Assembly (NCBI GenBank): GCA_947305645.1
Contig: CAMZEC010000024.1
Coordinates: forward strand, 1 to 32,923
Origin: an uncultured Bacteroidales bacterium
GTDB taxonomy: Bacteria > Bacteroidota > Bacteroidia > Bacteroidales > UBA932
Reading direction: 5' to 3'
DNA length: 32,923 nucleotides
Numbering within the stretch: position 1 is the first letter of the stretch; every line of letters starts with the position of its first letter. The notes under the pieces are model-generated. The model was given only the letters and a program-made list of their open reading frames with translations, was not told the origin of the DNA and made no database searches. The translations under genes were made by a program, and so were the position numbers. Below are positions 1-7,694 of the stretch, piece by piece.

Positions 1-993
1 CTCGGCCACGCCTACGGGACCGCTGCCGGGACCGCCTCCGCCGTGAGGGGTGGAGAAGGTCTTGTGCAGGTTAAGGTGCATGATGTCGAAGCCCATGTCG
101 CCGGGGCGCACGACTCCCATGAGGGGGTTCATGTTGGCGCCGTCGTAGTACAGGAGGCCGCCGCACTCGTGGACAAGTTCGGCTATCTGCTTGATGTCAC
201 GCTCGAAAAGACCGAGGGTGTTGGGGTTGGTCATCATTATGCCGGCGATGTCGGGGCCGAGGAGGGGCTTGAGGTCCTCCACGTCCACGAGGCCGTTCTC
301 CTTGGACTTGACTACCACTATATCAAGGCCGCAGACTGCGGCGCTTGCGGGGTTGGTGCCGTGGGCGCTGTCCGGGACGATTACTTTGGTGCGGGCGAGG
401 TCTCCCCTGCTCATGTGATACTCGCGCATGAGCATGAGGCCGGTGAGCTCTCCGTGGGCGCCTGCGCAGGGCAGGAAGGTGAAGTGCTTCATGCCGGTGA
501 TTTCCGCGAGGGCTTTGTCCATGAAGTCGTAGACTGCCTGGATGCCCTTGGTGGTTGCGGCGGGCTGGAGAGGATGTATGCCGTTGAACTGGCCGACTAT
601 CTCTTCATTTATCTTGGGATTGTACTTCATGGTACAGGAGCCCAGAGGATAGAAGCCCGTATCTACGCCGAAGTTCATCTGGCTCAGATTCGTATAGTGA
701 CGCACCACATCAGGTTCGCTCACCTCGGGCAGCTCCAAAGGAGTTTCGCGCCAGAGCACTCCACCCCTGGGCAGCCAGCCCGGCAGGGAGTCACAAGAAT
801 CGTTGAATTTTGCAGGATCGCAAAATTCCCCGATTTCTTCTGACCCCACCACTGACGTGGTCCCCCCTCTTCCGTGCCGAGGGTGGCACTTCCCCGCCTG
901 GGCTACTGCCCAGAAGCTTTCGGCATCTGGCAGCGAATACCCGCAGCGACCCGGTTTCGAGAGTTCGAATATCAGTTTATCGTAGTATTTCAT
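1..993 (-). CDS. gcvPB: Glycine dehydrogenase (decarboxylating) subunit 2, GcvPB (3' end beyond window)
   Basis: PLP-dependent half of the P-protein of the glycine cleavage system; with GcvPA it decarboxylates glycine and passes the aminomethyl group to lipoyl-GcvH. The reading frame from the ATG at 991-993 is open to base 1 (331 codons); the C-terminus lies outside the window. Visible landmarks are the N-terminal [10 protein letters not shown] and [41 protein letters not shown], and near the left edge [21 protein letters not shown], whose lysine (about residue 311, codon at 61-63) is the expected PLP lysine. The start overlaps the gcvPA stop in an ATGA arrangement and has a strong AAGGAGG upstream. 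Oddity: residues about 24-85, between GYSLPD and ELPEVSE, are about 63 long where B. subtilis GcvPB (recalled) has about 22. The extra DNA is a run of hairpins (805-913) translated in frame. Confidence 0.95.
   Translation of the reverse strand, partial: MKYYDKLIFELSKPGRCGYSLPDAESFWAVAQAGKCHPRHGRGGTTSVVGSEEIGEFCDPAKFNDSCDSLPGWLPRGGVLWRETPLELPEVSEPDVVRHYTNLSQMNFGVDTGFYPLGSCTMKYNPKINEEIVGQFNGIHPLQPAATTKGIQAVYDFMDKALAEITGMKHFTFLPCAGAHGELTGLMLMREYHMSRGDLARTKVIVPDSAHGTNPASAAVCGLDIVVVKSKENGLVDVEDLKPLLGPDIAGIMMTNPNTLGLFERDIKQIAELVHECGGLLYYDGANMNPLMGVVRPGDMGFDIMHLNLHKTFSTPHGGGGPGSGPVGVAE
805..913 (-). repeat. Multi-hairpin palindromic insertion inside gcvPB
   Basis: Four perfect inverted repeats follow one another: GAATTTTGC/GCAAAATTC (805-813, 820-828), ACCAC/GTGGT (848-852, 857-861), GTGCC/GGCAC (874-878, 885-889) and CTGGGC/GCCCAG (898-903, 908-913). 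The block is read in frame as part of GcvPB. Its minus-strand 15-mer GTGCCACCCTCGGCA (889-875) recurs exactly at 15276-15290 in an intergenic element, again followed by a G-rich tract that flanks a hairpin. The exact ends of the insertion cannot be set without an uninterrupted homolog. Confidence 0.75.
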
Positions 994-2303
994 AGCGCGG
1001 CCTCCTTGATAACGTTAACGAGTTGATCGATCTCTTCGCGGGTACGGCGCTCGGTGACGCAGAAGGTAACGTAGCCTTCTTCGGTCTGCAGGGCGGCGTA
1101 GAAGCCGGCGTCCAGCAGGGCCTGCTGCAGTTTTTTAACGTCGCAAAGGGGCTTGAGGGCGAACTCCTTGAGGAACTCGCGGCCCTCGAAAGGATCTTCG
1201 AACTTGCCTGTAACAAGCAGGGCGTCGTGCAGGTAGTGGGAGCCGGCGTAGCAGAGCTCGTTGAGCTTGCGCATGCCTTCCGGGCCCATGAGGGAAAGGT
1301 ACACCGTGCACCAGAGTGCCAACAGGGACTCGTTGGAGCATATGTTGGAAGTGGCTTTTTCGCGGCGGATGTGCTGCTCGCGCGCCTGAAGAGTGAGCAC
1401 GAAAGCGCGGCGGCCTTCGGCATCGGCGGTCTGTCCAACGATGCGGCCGGGCAGCTTGCGCATCCACTCGTTCCGGCATGCCATGAAGCCCACGTAAGGG
1501 CCTCCGTAGCAGAGGGGTATGCCAAGGCTTTGCCCGTCTCCGACGGCGATGTCGGCGCCCCATTCGGCAGGCGACTTGACCACGGCGAGGGCGGAAGGGT
1601 CACAATACTCGACCAGCAGGCCGCCGGCCTCGTGCACCATGTCCGCAAGGCCCAGGTGGCTTTCGATTATGCCGAAGCGGTTGATCGACGGCACGATTAC
1701 GCCGGCAAGGTCAAGCGTACCTTCGCCTACCGCCTCGTAAACGTCATCCGTCACTACCAGGTTGATGCCGGCATACTTGGCGTAGGTCTTCAGGACGGCC
1801 ACCACATTGGGCAGCAGGCGGTCGGAGGCGACCACGGTGTTGCGCTTGCGAGTGCATGCGACGCACATGCGCATGGCCTCCGCAGCAGCAGTGGGACCGT
1901 CGTACATGGAGGCGTTGGCGACATCCATGCCGGTGAGGTTGCAGATCATAGTCTGCCACTCGAAAATGTAACGGAGCGTCCCCTGGGAAATCTCGCACTG
2001 ATAAGGAGTATATGCAGTAAGGAACTCCGAGCGGGAGGTGATATAAGGGATTACGGAAGGAGTGTAGTGGTCGTAAGCTCCTGCGCCGACGAACACCTTC
2101 AGTTCGGTATCCTTTCCGGCCAGGTCCTTGAACCATGCACGCACCTCCTCTTCACTCTTGGCGGAAGGCAGGTCATATTCGCCCTTGTGGACGAACTCTG
2201 CCGGCACATCGGAGTACAAATCACCTATTGACTGCACGCCGATACGGTCCAGCATGGTCTGGATGTCCTCCTCAGTGTGGGGGAAATATGAAAAGTTGCT
2301 CAT
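990..2303 (-). CDS. gcvPA: Glycine dehydrogenase (decarboxylating) subunit 1, GcvPA
   Basis: N-terminal half-subunit of the split P-protein (437 aa, the usual size), partner of GcvPB in the PLP-dependent decarboxylation of glycine. Typical stretches are [12 protein letters not shown] near residues 26-37, [38 protein letters not shown] and [15 protein letters not shown]. No catalytic lysine is expected in this half. It lies two bases downstream of gcvH and overlaps gcvPB by four bases, so the two subunits are probably translationally coupled in the order gcvT-gcvH-gcvPA-gcvPB. The A/B split is the arrangement of Gram-positive and Thermotoga-type systems; Bacteroides, as I recall, has a fused GcvP. 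The two full-length conserved halves with an ATGA junction argue against a broken fused gene. Confidence 0.96.
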   Translation of the reverse strand: MSNFSYFPHTEEDIQTMLDRIGVQSIGDLYSDVPAEFVHKGEYDLPSAKSEEEVRAWFKDLAGKDTELKVFVGAGAYDHYTPSVIPYITSRSEFLTAYTPYQCEISQGTLRYIFEWQTMICNLTGMDVANASMYDGPTAAAEAMRMCVACTRKRNTVVASDRLLPNVVAVLKTYAKYAGINLVVTDDVYEAVGEGTLDLAGVIVPSINRFGIIESHLGLADMVHEAGGLLVEYCDPSALAVVKSPAEWGADIAVGDGQSLGIPLCYGGPYVGFMACRNEWMRKLPGRIVGQTADAEGRRAFVLTLQAREQHIRREKATSNICSNESLLALWCTVYLSLMGPEGMRKLNELCYAGSHYLHDALLVTGKFEDPFEGREFLKEFALKPLCDVKKLQQALLDAGFYAALQTEEGYVTFCVTERRTREEIDQLVNVIKEAAL

Positions 2304-2305
2304 TT

Positions 2306-2683
2306 CTACTTGGCGATGGCAGAGTAGGCGGCTGCATCCATGAGTGAGGAGAGTTCGGACTCGTCGCTCATGCGCACCTTGATGATCCAGGCGGCGTACG
2401 CGTCTTCGTTGACTTTCTCCGGAGCGGCCTCAAGTTCGGAGTTGACTTCGACCACAGTGCCGCTGACAGGGCTGTAGAGTTCGCTCGAAGCCTTTACGCT
2501 CTCCAGTGCGCCGAATTCCTCGCCGGCCTCAACCTCGTCGCCTTCTGAAGGAAGGTCCACATAGGTGATATCGCCCATCTCGGCCTGTGCATAATCCGAC
2601 ACACCTATGACGGCGATGCCGTCTTCTACTTTTACCCATTCATGTGACTCGCTGTAAAGGAGTCCTTCGATGACTTTGCTCAT
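2306..2683 (-). CDS. gcvH: Glycine cleavage system H protein
   Basis: Lipoyl carrier protein (125 aa) that shuttles the aminomethyl group between the P, T and L proteins in the cytoplasm. The biotin/lipoyl fold is clear: HEWVKVEDGIAVIGVSDYAQAEMGDITYVDLP at residues 14-45, and ESVKASSELYSPVSG, in which Lys64 is the lipoylated residue, followed by G-VVEVN. The start overlaps the gcvT stop by four bases, indicating coupled translation in the operon. The lipoate-protein ligase gene two positions upstream in the same operon is the likely source of the modification. Confidence 0.96.
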   Translation of the reverse strand: MSKVIEGLLYSESHEWVKVEDGIAVIGVSDYAQAEMGDITYVDLPSEGDEVEAGEEFGALESVKASSELYSPVSGTVVEVNSELEAAPEKVNEDAYAAWIIKVRMSDESELSSLMDAAAYSAIAK

Positions 2684-3783
2684 TTCTTATAGTTTGTTTT
2701 GTAAAAACGTTTCTTGACAACGGTGCCCGGGAAGGTATTCTTGCGGATGCGCACGTACAGTTTGGTGTCGAGGGCCGCATAGGCGCTGTCCACGAGGGCA
2801 AAGCAGATGCTCTTCTCCAGGGAAATGGAATGATAGCCGGTAGTGACTTCTCCGACCACGGTGCCGTCTTCCAGTTCCACGGGATAGCCGTGACGGGGGA
2901 TGGCCTTGTCTGCGAGCTCTATGCCCACCAGCTTGCGGGCTACGCCTTCGGTCTTCTGTTTGACGAGAGCGTCCTTTCCAATGAATTCGGGCTTGTCCAG
3001 CTTGCAGAACATGGTCAGACCGGCCATGACGGGGGAAATCTCAGGACTGAGCTCGTCTCCGTAGAGAGGCAGGCCGGCTTCGAAGCGAAGGGTATCGCGG
3101 CAGCCGAGTCCGCAAGGCTTGATTCCGTCTTCCAGGAGTGCCGCCCACATATCCTTGATATTGTCCGGAGAAGCGTAAATCTCAAAACCGTCTTCTCCGG
3201 TATAGCCGGTACGGCTTACTATTATACGGCCGCCGTCTTCGTCTTCCAGGTCGTAGAAGGTGTAGAACTCAAGCTCGCGGAGCTCTTCTATACCGAAATA
3301 ACGAACCAGGGCGTCTTCTGCCTGCGGGCCCTGGAGGGCGATCTGCCCCCATGACTCGGAGTCGTTGAAAACCTCTGCCTGATAGCCTTCCACCTGCTCC
3401 AGCATCCACTTGTAGTCCTTGTCTATGTTGGCGGCGTTTACCACCAGCAGGAAGCCGCTTTCAAATTCCTTATATACAAGCAGGTCGTCCACCACGCCTC
3501 CGTCCGGATAGCACATCATGCCATAAAGGATGTGTCCGGGTTCCAGGCCCCGTACGTCGTTGGTAAAGATGTGGTTCACAAAGGCCTCGGCATCCGGCCC
3601 GTCGATAAAGATTTCGCCCATGTGAGATACGTCGAACATACCTGCGGCATTGCGTACGGCATTGTGTTCGTCGATTATGCCAGAATACTGTATGGGCATG
3701 TCAAAGCCTGCAAAGGGGCTCATCTTGGCCCCGAGAGCGACGTGTTCGTCATGCAGGCATGTGGTTTTGAGTTCTTGGTCCAT
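2680..3783 (-). CDS. gcvT: Aminomethyltransferase (glycine cleavage T protein)
   Basis: Folate-dependent T protein (367 aa, usual size). It transfers the methylene group from aminomethyl-lipoyl-GcvH to tetrahydrofolate and releases ammonia. Recognisable family segments are FAGFDMPIQYSGIIDEHNAVRNAAGMFDVSHMGE near residues 25-58, VNAANIDKDYKWM, ISRTGYTGEDGFEIY, GLGCRDTLRFEAGLPLYGDEL and a C-terminal G-V-TGYHSISLEKSI region with the GcvT barrel. The ATG lies 21 bases downstream of the lipoate ligase stop, and the gene end overlaps gcvH by four bases. Nothing looks truncated. Confidence 0.96.
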   Translation of the reverse strand: MDQELKTTCLHDEHVALGAKMSPFAGFDMPIQYSGIIDEHNAVRNAAGMFDVSHMGEIFIDGPDAEAFVNHIFTNDVRGLEPGHILYGMMCYPDGGVVDDLLVYKEFESGFLLVVNAANIDKDYKWMLEQVEGYQAEVFNDSESWGQIALQGPQAEDALVRYFGIEELRELEFYTFYDLEDEDGGRIIVSRTGYTGEDGFEIYASPDNIKDMWAALLEDGIKPCGLGCRDTLRFEAGLPLYGDELSPEISPVMAGLTMFCKLDKPEFIGKDALVKQKTEGVARKLVGIELADKAIPRHGYPVELEDGTVVGEVTTGYHSISLEKSICFALVDSAYAALDTKLYVRIRKNTFPGTVVKKRFYKTNYKK

Positions 3784-3804
3784 AGTTCGTCAAAGATACG
3801 AACT

Positions 3805-4515
3805 TTATAGCGCTTTTCCAAGAAGAAACGACGGCTCCGTATAGCTTTTTTCTATCTCTTTTATGTCCATAATGTCTGATCCTCCCAGCATCTGTTCTCC
3901 CTGGCAAAAAGCATTGACAAGAGCCTCAGACATTTCCTCCGCACTCAGGGCCAAACCGAGTTCCGTAAGATTGGCTACCCGCTGCCGCACAGACTGTATC
4001 CCATGCTTCGCGAGCTTCTCCACCGTCGGTGTAATAGCTTTGGAGAGCATGTCGAAATCGACCGAATGCAACAAGGTCCCATGAACTATGCTGCCGTGAG
4101 GAAGGCTGAAGAAAGCATTGCCCGAAACTTTGGCCCCATCCACCAGGATGTCGTTATGCGCTGTACATACTGCCGGAAGGCCGAGTGAGCGCAGGACGTC
4201 GGCATACTGTTCCAGGAAACTCTTGAAAACCGTATCCACACCCTTCTGCGGGGTAATGTAAGACACCATTATATTCCCCATGTCTGCAAATACACAGCCG
4301 CCACCGCTTTTGCGGCGGACTATATTTATGCCGTGTTCTTTACAGAAAGGCAGATTAACTTCAGTTTCAAGAATCTGATTCCTGCCGATTATTACTGTCG
4401 GCTCTACCCTCCAGACAAAAAAGCCGCAGCCGTAAGCCGCAGCCACATGCTCCTCCATCGCCAAATAGAAAGACAAAGGTCTGACAACTGAATCCGGGAG
4501 GACTATGTGCTTCAT
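3805..4515 (-). CDS. lplA: Lipoate-protein ligase A family protein
   Basis: Activates lipoate to lipoyl-AMP and attaches it to lipoyl-domain lysines; here the likely target is GcvH, encoded two genes downstream. The 236-aa protein shows the BPL/LplA catalytic fold: RRKSGGGCVFADMGNIMVSYI (residues 67-87; the usual form is RR-SGGGAVYHD-GN) and GAKVSGNA with the catalytic Lys129. It is shorter than E. coli LplA (about 340 aa), so the C-terminal accessory domain is reduced or missing, and activation of free lipoate is not certain; a transferase role on an octanoyl or lipoyl donor is possible. The frame stays open upstream to 4644, but the ATG at 4513-4515 fits better because it overlaps the upstream stop as TAATG and begins the conserved fold. 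Confidence 0.88.
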   Translation of the reverse strand: MKHIVLPDSVVRPLSFYLAMEEHVAAAYGCGFFVWRVEPTVIIGRNQILETEVNLPFCKEHGINIVRRKSGGGCVFADMGNIMVSYITPQKGVDTVFKSFLEQYADVLRSLGLPAVCTAHNDILVDGAKVSGNAFFSLPHGSIVHGTLLHSVDFDMLSKAITPTVEKLAKHGIQSVRQRVANLTELGLALSAEEMSEALVNAFCQGEQMLGGSDIMDIKEIEKSYTEPSFLLGKAL

Positions 4516-4982
4516 TATTGCAACAGCTTCAGGTCTTTCTTGAGAATCATCTTGGGCTCCATCATGGAAACTTTCTGGAAGAGCCTGATCCGGTTGCCCA
4601 GGGAAAGGAAGACCTTGTCTTCGTGCTTGCCTTTCCGCCACCATTTGTAAAAGCCTACAGGATCGTTCTCGTATGGGATTTTTGCCAGGATGCCCGTGCT
4701 GTATCCCGGATAGTCGATAATGAGCTGAAGGCCCATGAAACGTTTATAATAGTCGGGGTCAGCCCTGCGGAGCTTGCTGACAAGAGGATTCAGAACCTCA
4801 AAACTATCGACTTGCAGCACCTTTTCCTTCACTATCATTCGATGAATCCGGACCGGGTCGGCGTTGAGCCAGGCCCCTACTTTCATGGTGACGGGACCTT
4901 CTTCGGTGTCGAGCGTGAGCTCATCCATCGAGTAGTAAATCTTCTCCGGATCCAGAGGGAACAGTGCTTCTGCTTCCATCAA
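4515..4982 (-). CDS. Conserved-looking protein of unknown function, first gene of the gcv operon
   Basis: A 155-aa soluble protein with no signal peptide, membrane segment or motif I recognise. It is rich in charged and aromatic residues; notable stretches are VGAWLNADPVRIHRMIVKEK, YYKRFMGLQLIIDYPGYSTGIL and GFYKWWRKGKHEDKVFLSLGN. It starts the operon: a TAnnTTTG promoter element lies 28 bases upstream (5011-5018, minus), and its stop overlaps the lipoate ligase start by one base. Coupling to lplA suggests a link to lipoate or glycine metabolism, but this is inference from position only. The start may be either of the two leading ATG codons. Confidence 0.7.
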   Translation of the reverse strand: MMEAEALFPLDPEKIYYSMDELTLDTEEGPVTMKVGAWLNADPVRIHRMIVKEKVLQVDSFEVLNPLVSKLRRADPDYYKRFMGLQLIIDYPGYSTGILAKIPYENDPVGFYKWWRKGKHEDKVFLSLGNRIRLFQKVSMMEPKMILKKDLKLLQ

Positions 4983-5006
4983 ATAATACTCTACATAGGT
5001 GTACAG

Positions 5007-5037
5007 TTGGCAAATTTAAGAATTTTTTTTAGATTTG
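5007..5037 (+). promoter_or_regulatory. Bacteroidetes-type promoter of the arginase-fold gene
   Basis: TTG at 5007-5009, a 20-base spacer, then TAGATTTG at 5030-5037, matching the phylum's -33 TTG / -7 TAnnTTTG pattern. The ATG at 5045 follows only seven bases later, so the leader would be very short. Confidence 0.6.
5011..5018 (-). promoter_or_regulatory. -7 element of the gcv operon promoter
   Basis: TAAATTTG on the minus strand matches TAnnTTTG and lies 28 bases upstream of the first gene (start 4982). It falls within the plus-strand promoter spacer at 5007-5037, so the two divergent promoters overlap. No clear -33 TTG is seen. Confidence 0.5.
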
Positions 5038-5044
5038 TTAAGTT

Positions 5045-5686
5045 ATGAACATATTTATTAACATCAGCGGCGTTTACGAAGAAGAATCCTGGGCTCCTTC
5101 AGACGCTCAGTTTATAGACCTCAAGCATCTTGAAGGCTGCTGCTGTTATTGTGACCATGAAGCGGAAACAGCCCTGCGCGCAGCCCTGGCCCCTTATACT
5201 GCCGCCGGCCTGCATTGGATCGACACGGGTGACTATCACTATATCAGCAAGTTATGGATGGAGAAGATAAACGAGCCTTTCGTGCTGGCACTCTTCGACA
5301 ACCACCCTGACGATCAGCCCGGCGCTTTCGGAAACCTGCTTAGTTGCGGCAGCTGGGTCCAGGCGGCAAGGGAAAACCTTCCAATGATGAAGGCCGATTA
5401 CCTGAATACCGGCGATATCCCTGATAATCTTCCCGTATATCTGTCAGTAGATTTAGATGTGATGCCCAGGCAATTCGCCCGTACCGACTGGAGCCAGGGG
5501 CAGATGTCTCCAGACAGCCTCATGTCGGCAGTAGACGAGATTGCCTCCGGGCATCGCATCATCGGCATCGATATTTGCGGAGGTCTTACTTCGGCCAAGG
5601 GAGCCCTGGCCGAAGACCTCGCAGTCAACTCCCGGACCCGGGAGCTTCTAAACAATTATTTCAATCATCTTACAGATATCCAGTGA
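5045..5686 (+). CDS. Small arginase/ureohydrolase-fold protein
   Basis: 213 aa, clearly shorter than arginase or agmatinase (about 300 aa), but all three metal-binding signatures have counterparts: HWIDTGDYHY (for GGDHS), ALFDNHPDDQ (for DAHxD) and LSVDLDVMP (for SxDxDxxDP). The Asp and His ligands of a binuclear Mn site are therefore in place. Family knowledge allows hydrolysis of a guanidino or formimino group; the substrate is unknown and the short length may mean a different reaction. It is transcribed divergently from the gcv operon and its last 22 bases overlap the 3' end of the convergent fimbrial lipoprotein gene. Confidence 0.7.
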   Translation: MNIFINISGVYEEESWAPSDAQFIDLKHLEGCCCYCDHEAETALRAALAPYTAAGLHWIDTGDYHYISKLWMEKINEPFVLALFDNHPDDQPGAFGNLLSCGSWVQAARENLPMMKADYLNTGDIPDNLPVYLSVDLDVMPRQFARTDWSQGQMSPDSLMSAVDEIASGHRIIGIDICGGLTSAKGALAEDLAVNSRTRELLNNYFNHLTDIQ

Positions 5687-6912
5687 CTGGCGCTTTTCGC
5701 CCCGTCCCATGTCGTCACCCTTATTTCCAGTTCGGAACCGGGTGCGGCAGAATCATGTGCAGTCACAGTAAACGTTCCACGCGAACCATCGAATTCGGTA
5801 TCGAAGCAATCCGTTTCTCCAAACAGCTCATAATAGTAATCCCCTTCATCATAACGGATGTTTGTGGAAAGGTTGATATGCTGCCAATCTCCGGGATATA
5901 GCATGGTACTCGACCTCGTGAAGCTCAGGATGCGCAGGTCACTGACAGTACAGCTCATTTTCCAGTCGTTGCGAAAACATATATCATCCGTAAACGACAG
6001 CAGCACGTTATATCGCCAGTTTCTGTTAACGTCAAAATTAGAGAAGGAGTTTTCTCCCAGGAAGAACTTTGCCACCACCGGTTCGGCTATGAACCTCCCC
6101 GTCGCGTCCGAATAAACGCCACACACTTCTATGTATGTGCAGAGGTCGGGGTTCCCGCCTGCCATTAATACCCTGTCTGGCTGCTTATTATCAGGTTCCG
6201 TGTTGTCTGGAAGCAAAGTGCCCTGTTTGTTCTCCGGTATGTAGAATGTAGCTTGCCAGCCTCTGTTCAGGAGCATTAGATCGGCCGATGTATTCGCATC
6301 GCCGTCCGCGACATCAGACGGGTCCTCCGCCCTTCCGGTTCCGAAGAAAGGGCAAACCTTATTCATCTGGCGAACTTGCACTGAGCTGACCGAGAAGCTT
6401 CCATGCTGCAACCCGGAAACATCAATCTGCAATTCAAGATCCGCCACCAGACGAGTCAGGCCTATCCTTACCGTTGAAGTACTTTTCGAGACCGTGACGG
6501 TCTGGCGACCGCCCATGGGTATACCGTTCGCAATCAGGGTGCCCAGGCCGTTAGATCTGTACACCAATCCCGACAAGGCTTCACTCAATGAAGCAGGAGG
6601 AGTATGGTCATAATGATTTGCAATCACCACGATGTCATAAGTCGAGCCCACTATAAGGCTTATGGCCTCCGACATGGAAGAAGAGCCCACACCATTCCTG
6701 CTGAAGCAAAGGCTCTTGCGCAAGACTCCGGAATCGTAAATGAACACGTCAACATTGTTCAGCCCGGTCAGCTGTGCAGGTATACTGCTCTTGGTATCTC
6801 CCTGTAGTTCCGTGTCTGCAAAGATGTCGAAAAGCACTTCTTTTGTTACATCATTTTTCTCGCATGCCCATACCAGACAGGTCATAAGCAAAAGTATATA
6901 GCAATGTTTCAT
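5665..6912 (-). CDS. Fimbrial-type lipoprotein, third gene of the fimbrial cluster
   Basis: 415 aa with a lipoprotein signal peptide (MKHCYILLLMTCLVWAC, lipid-accepting Cys17), so it is exported and probably surface anchored. It is rich in beta-strand-like sequence. An N-terminal part (VDVFIYDSGVLRKSLCF ... YDIVVIANHYD) resembles the start of fimbrillin-like domains, and the C-terminal part (LYPGDWQHINLSTNIRYDEGDYYYELFGE ... GTFTVTAHD) looks like an immunoglobulin-like beta domain. It follows the FimB/Mfa2 gene by three bases, so it is co-transcribed and is probably an accessory or tip subunit, comparable to FimC-E or Mfa3-5. The exact Pfam family is not recognised. Its 3' end overlaps the convergent arginase-fold gene by 22 bases. 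Confidence 0.75.
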   Translation of the reverse strand: MKHCYILLLMTCLVWACEKNDVTKEVLFDIFADTELQGDTKSSIPAQLTGLNNVDVFIYDSGVLRKSLCFSRNGVGSSSMSEAISLIVGSTYDIVVIANHYDHTPPASLSEALSGLVYRSNGLGTLIANGIPMGGRQTVTVSKSTSTVRIGLTRLVADLELQIDVSGLQHGSFSVSSVQVRQMNKVCPFFGTGRAEDPSDVADGDANTSADLMLLNRGWQATFYIPENKQGTLLPDNTEPDNKQPDRVLMAGGNPDLCTYIEVCGVYSDATGRFIAEPVVAKFFLGENSFSNFDVNRNWRYNVLLSFTDDICFRNDWKMSCTVSDLRILSFTRSSTMLYPGDWQHINLSTNIRYDEGDYYYELFGETDCFDTEFDGSRGTFTVTAHDSAAPGSELEIRVTTWDGAKSASHWISVR

Positions 6913-6915
6913 GGC

Positions 6916-7689
6916 CTAAAATTCTATTAACGGGAATGTTACAGGCTCCCAGCCTTCCACGCCGAAGAGCGCATATGACTTCTCCAAATCTACAGTCATG
7001 GTGATATCCATCAGATCTTCGTCTTTAAAACTGTATCCGGTAGAGGCAATCAAGGAGCCCAGAGCAATGGTCCTTACGGTCTCTCCATCAATATTGACAT
7101 TCAAAGACAAGTCACTGTCCAACTGCCTGGGTAAACGTATACACCAAGCTTTTGATTCATCATAGCCGTCCGGCAAGCATTTGAACGATCCGGTGTACGG
7201 CGCCGCATCCAGCAGATCATAACCGCTGACTTTCCCGCTGATGTTGATGTCCATACCTTCACGGAGGTTCAATACGGTAAGGAACAGACGTGCGAAGTTC
7301 TTATGAAGGCTGACATTATATTCCATCTTCTCCTCGTCCAAATCGGCGCTTGTACTGCAGCTGAAGATTTCATCGCACTGATGTTCGGACTTGATGTCCA
7401 GCCTCCTGCCTTGAACCAGGTTCATAGAGGTAATGCCGCTGAATACCGTTACCGTTGTAGGATTGCGGTTCACTTTTATCACGCAGCTCCCGGCCTCGAA
7501 TTCTTCCCTGCTGAGCATTTCCTGCTTAACCACTGTCCCCTCCTGGACAATACTGACTACGACGCTTCCTTCTGTTTTGAGTTTCTCTGTAGGCCGGATC
7601 AACAAGTCGCAGGGGCAGCCTGAGCGGTTTTCCTTAACTGAACATGCACACGGAAGCAAAAAAGCAATTAAGCAAAGAATCCGGCGCAT
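6916..7689 (-). CDS. FimB/Mfa2-type fimbrial anchor lipoprotein
   Basis: 257 aa with a signal peptide ending in a Cys-rich lipobox-like stretch (FLLPCACSV, Cys16 probable). The mature N-terminus NRSGCPCDLLIRP, followed by VVVSIVQEGTVV ... VTVFSGITSMN, resembles the FimB/Mfa2 family, outer-membrane lipoproteins that anchor the fimbrial shaft and terminate its growth in Porphyromonas-type (type V) pili. It lies five bases downstream of the fimbrillin-like gene and three bases upstream of the third lipoprotein gene, so the three form one transcription unit. Assignment rests on size, lipobox, position and general sequence character, not on an alignment. Confidence 0.72.
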   Translation of the reverse strand: MRRILCLIAFLLPCACSVKENRSGCPCDLLIRPTEKLKTEGSVVVSIVQEGTVVKQEMLSREEFEAGSCVIKVNRNPTTVTVFSGITSMNLVQGRRLDIKSEHQCDEIFSCSTSADLDEEKMEYNVSLHKNFARLFLTVLNLREGMDINISGKVSGYDLLDAAPYTGSFKCLPDGYDESKAWCIRLPRQLDSDLSLNVNIDGETVRTIALGSLIASTGYSFKDEDLMDITMTVDLEKSYALFGVEGWEPVTFPLIEF

Positions 7690-7694
7690 AAGGC

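Noticed and set aside
43..843. Long plus-strand open frame opposite gcvPB
   Set aside because: It is antisense to a clear GcvPB reading frame with PLP-site and conserved blocks; long opposite frames are common in GC-rich genes.
739..924. Transposase-encoding insertion sequence in gcvPB
   Set aside because: The block is only about 110-120 bases, codes for no protein of its own, and shows no terminal repeats or target duplication that I could identify.
990..993. Frameshifted single gcvP gene
   Set aside because: GcvPA and GcvPB each have proper starts, lengths and motifs, and an ATGA overlap with a strong ribosome-binding site, so this is the natural split form.
1023..2231. 402-codon plus-strand frame opposite gcvPA
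   Set aside because: Its translation has no recognisable family features, while the minus strand encodes complete GcvPA.
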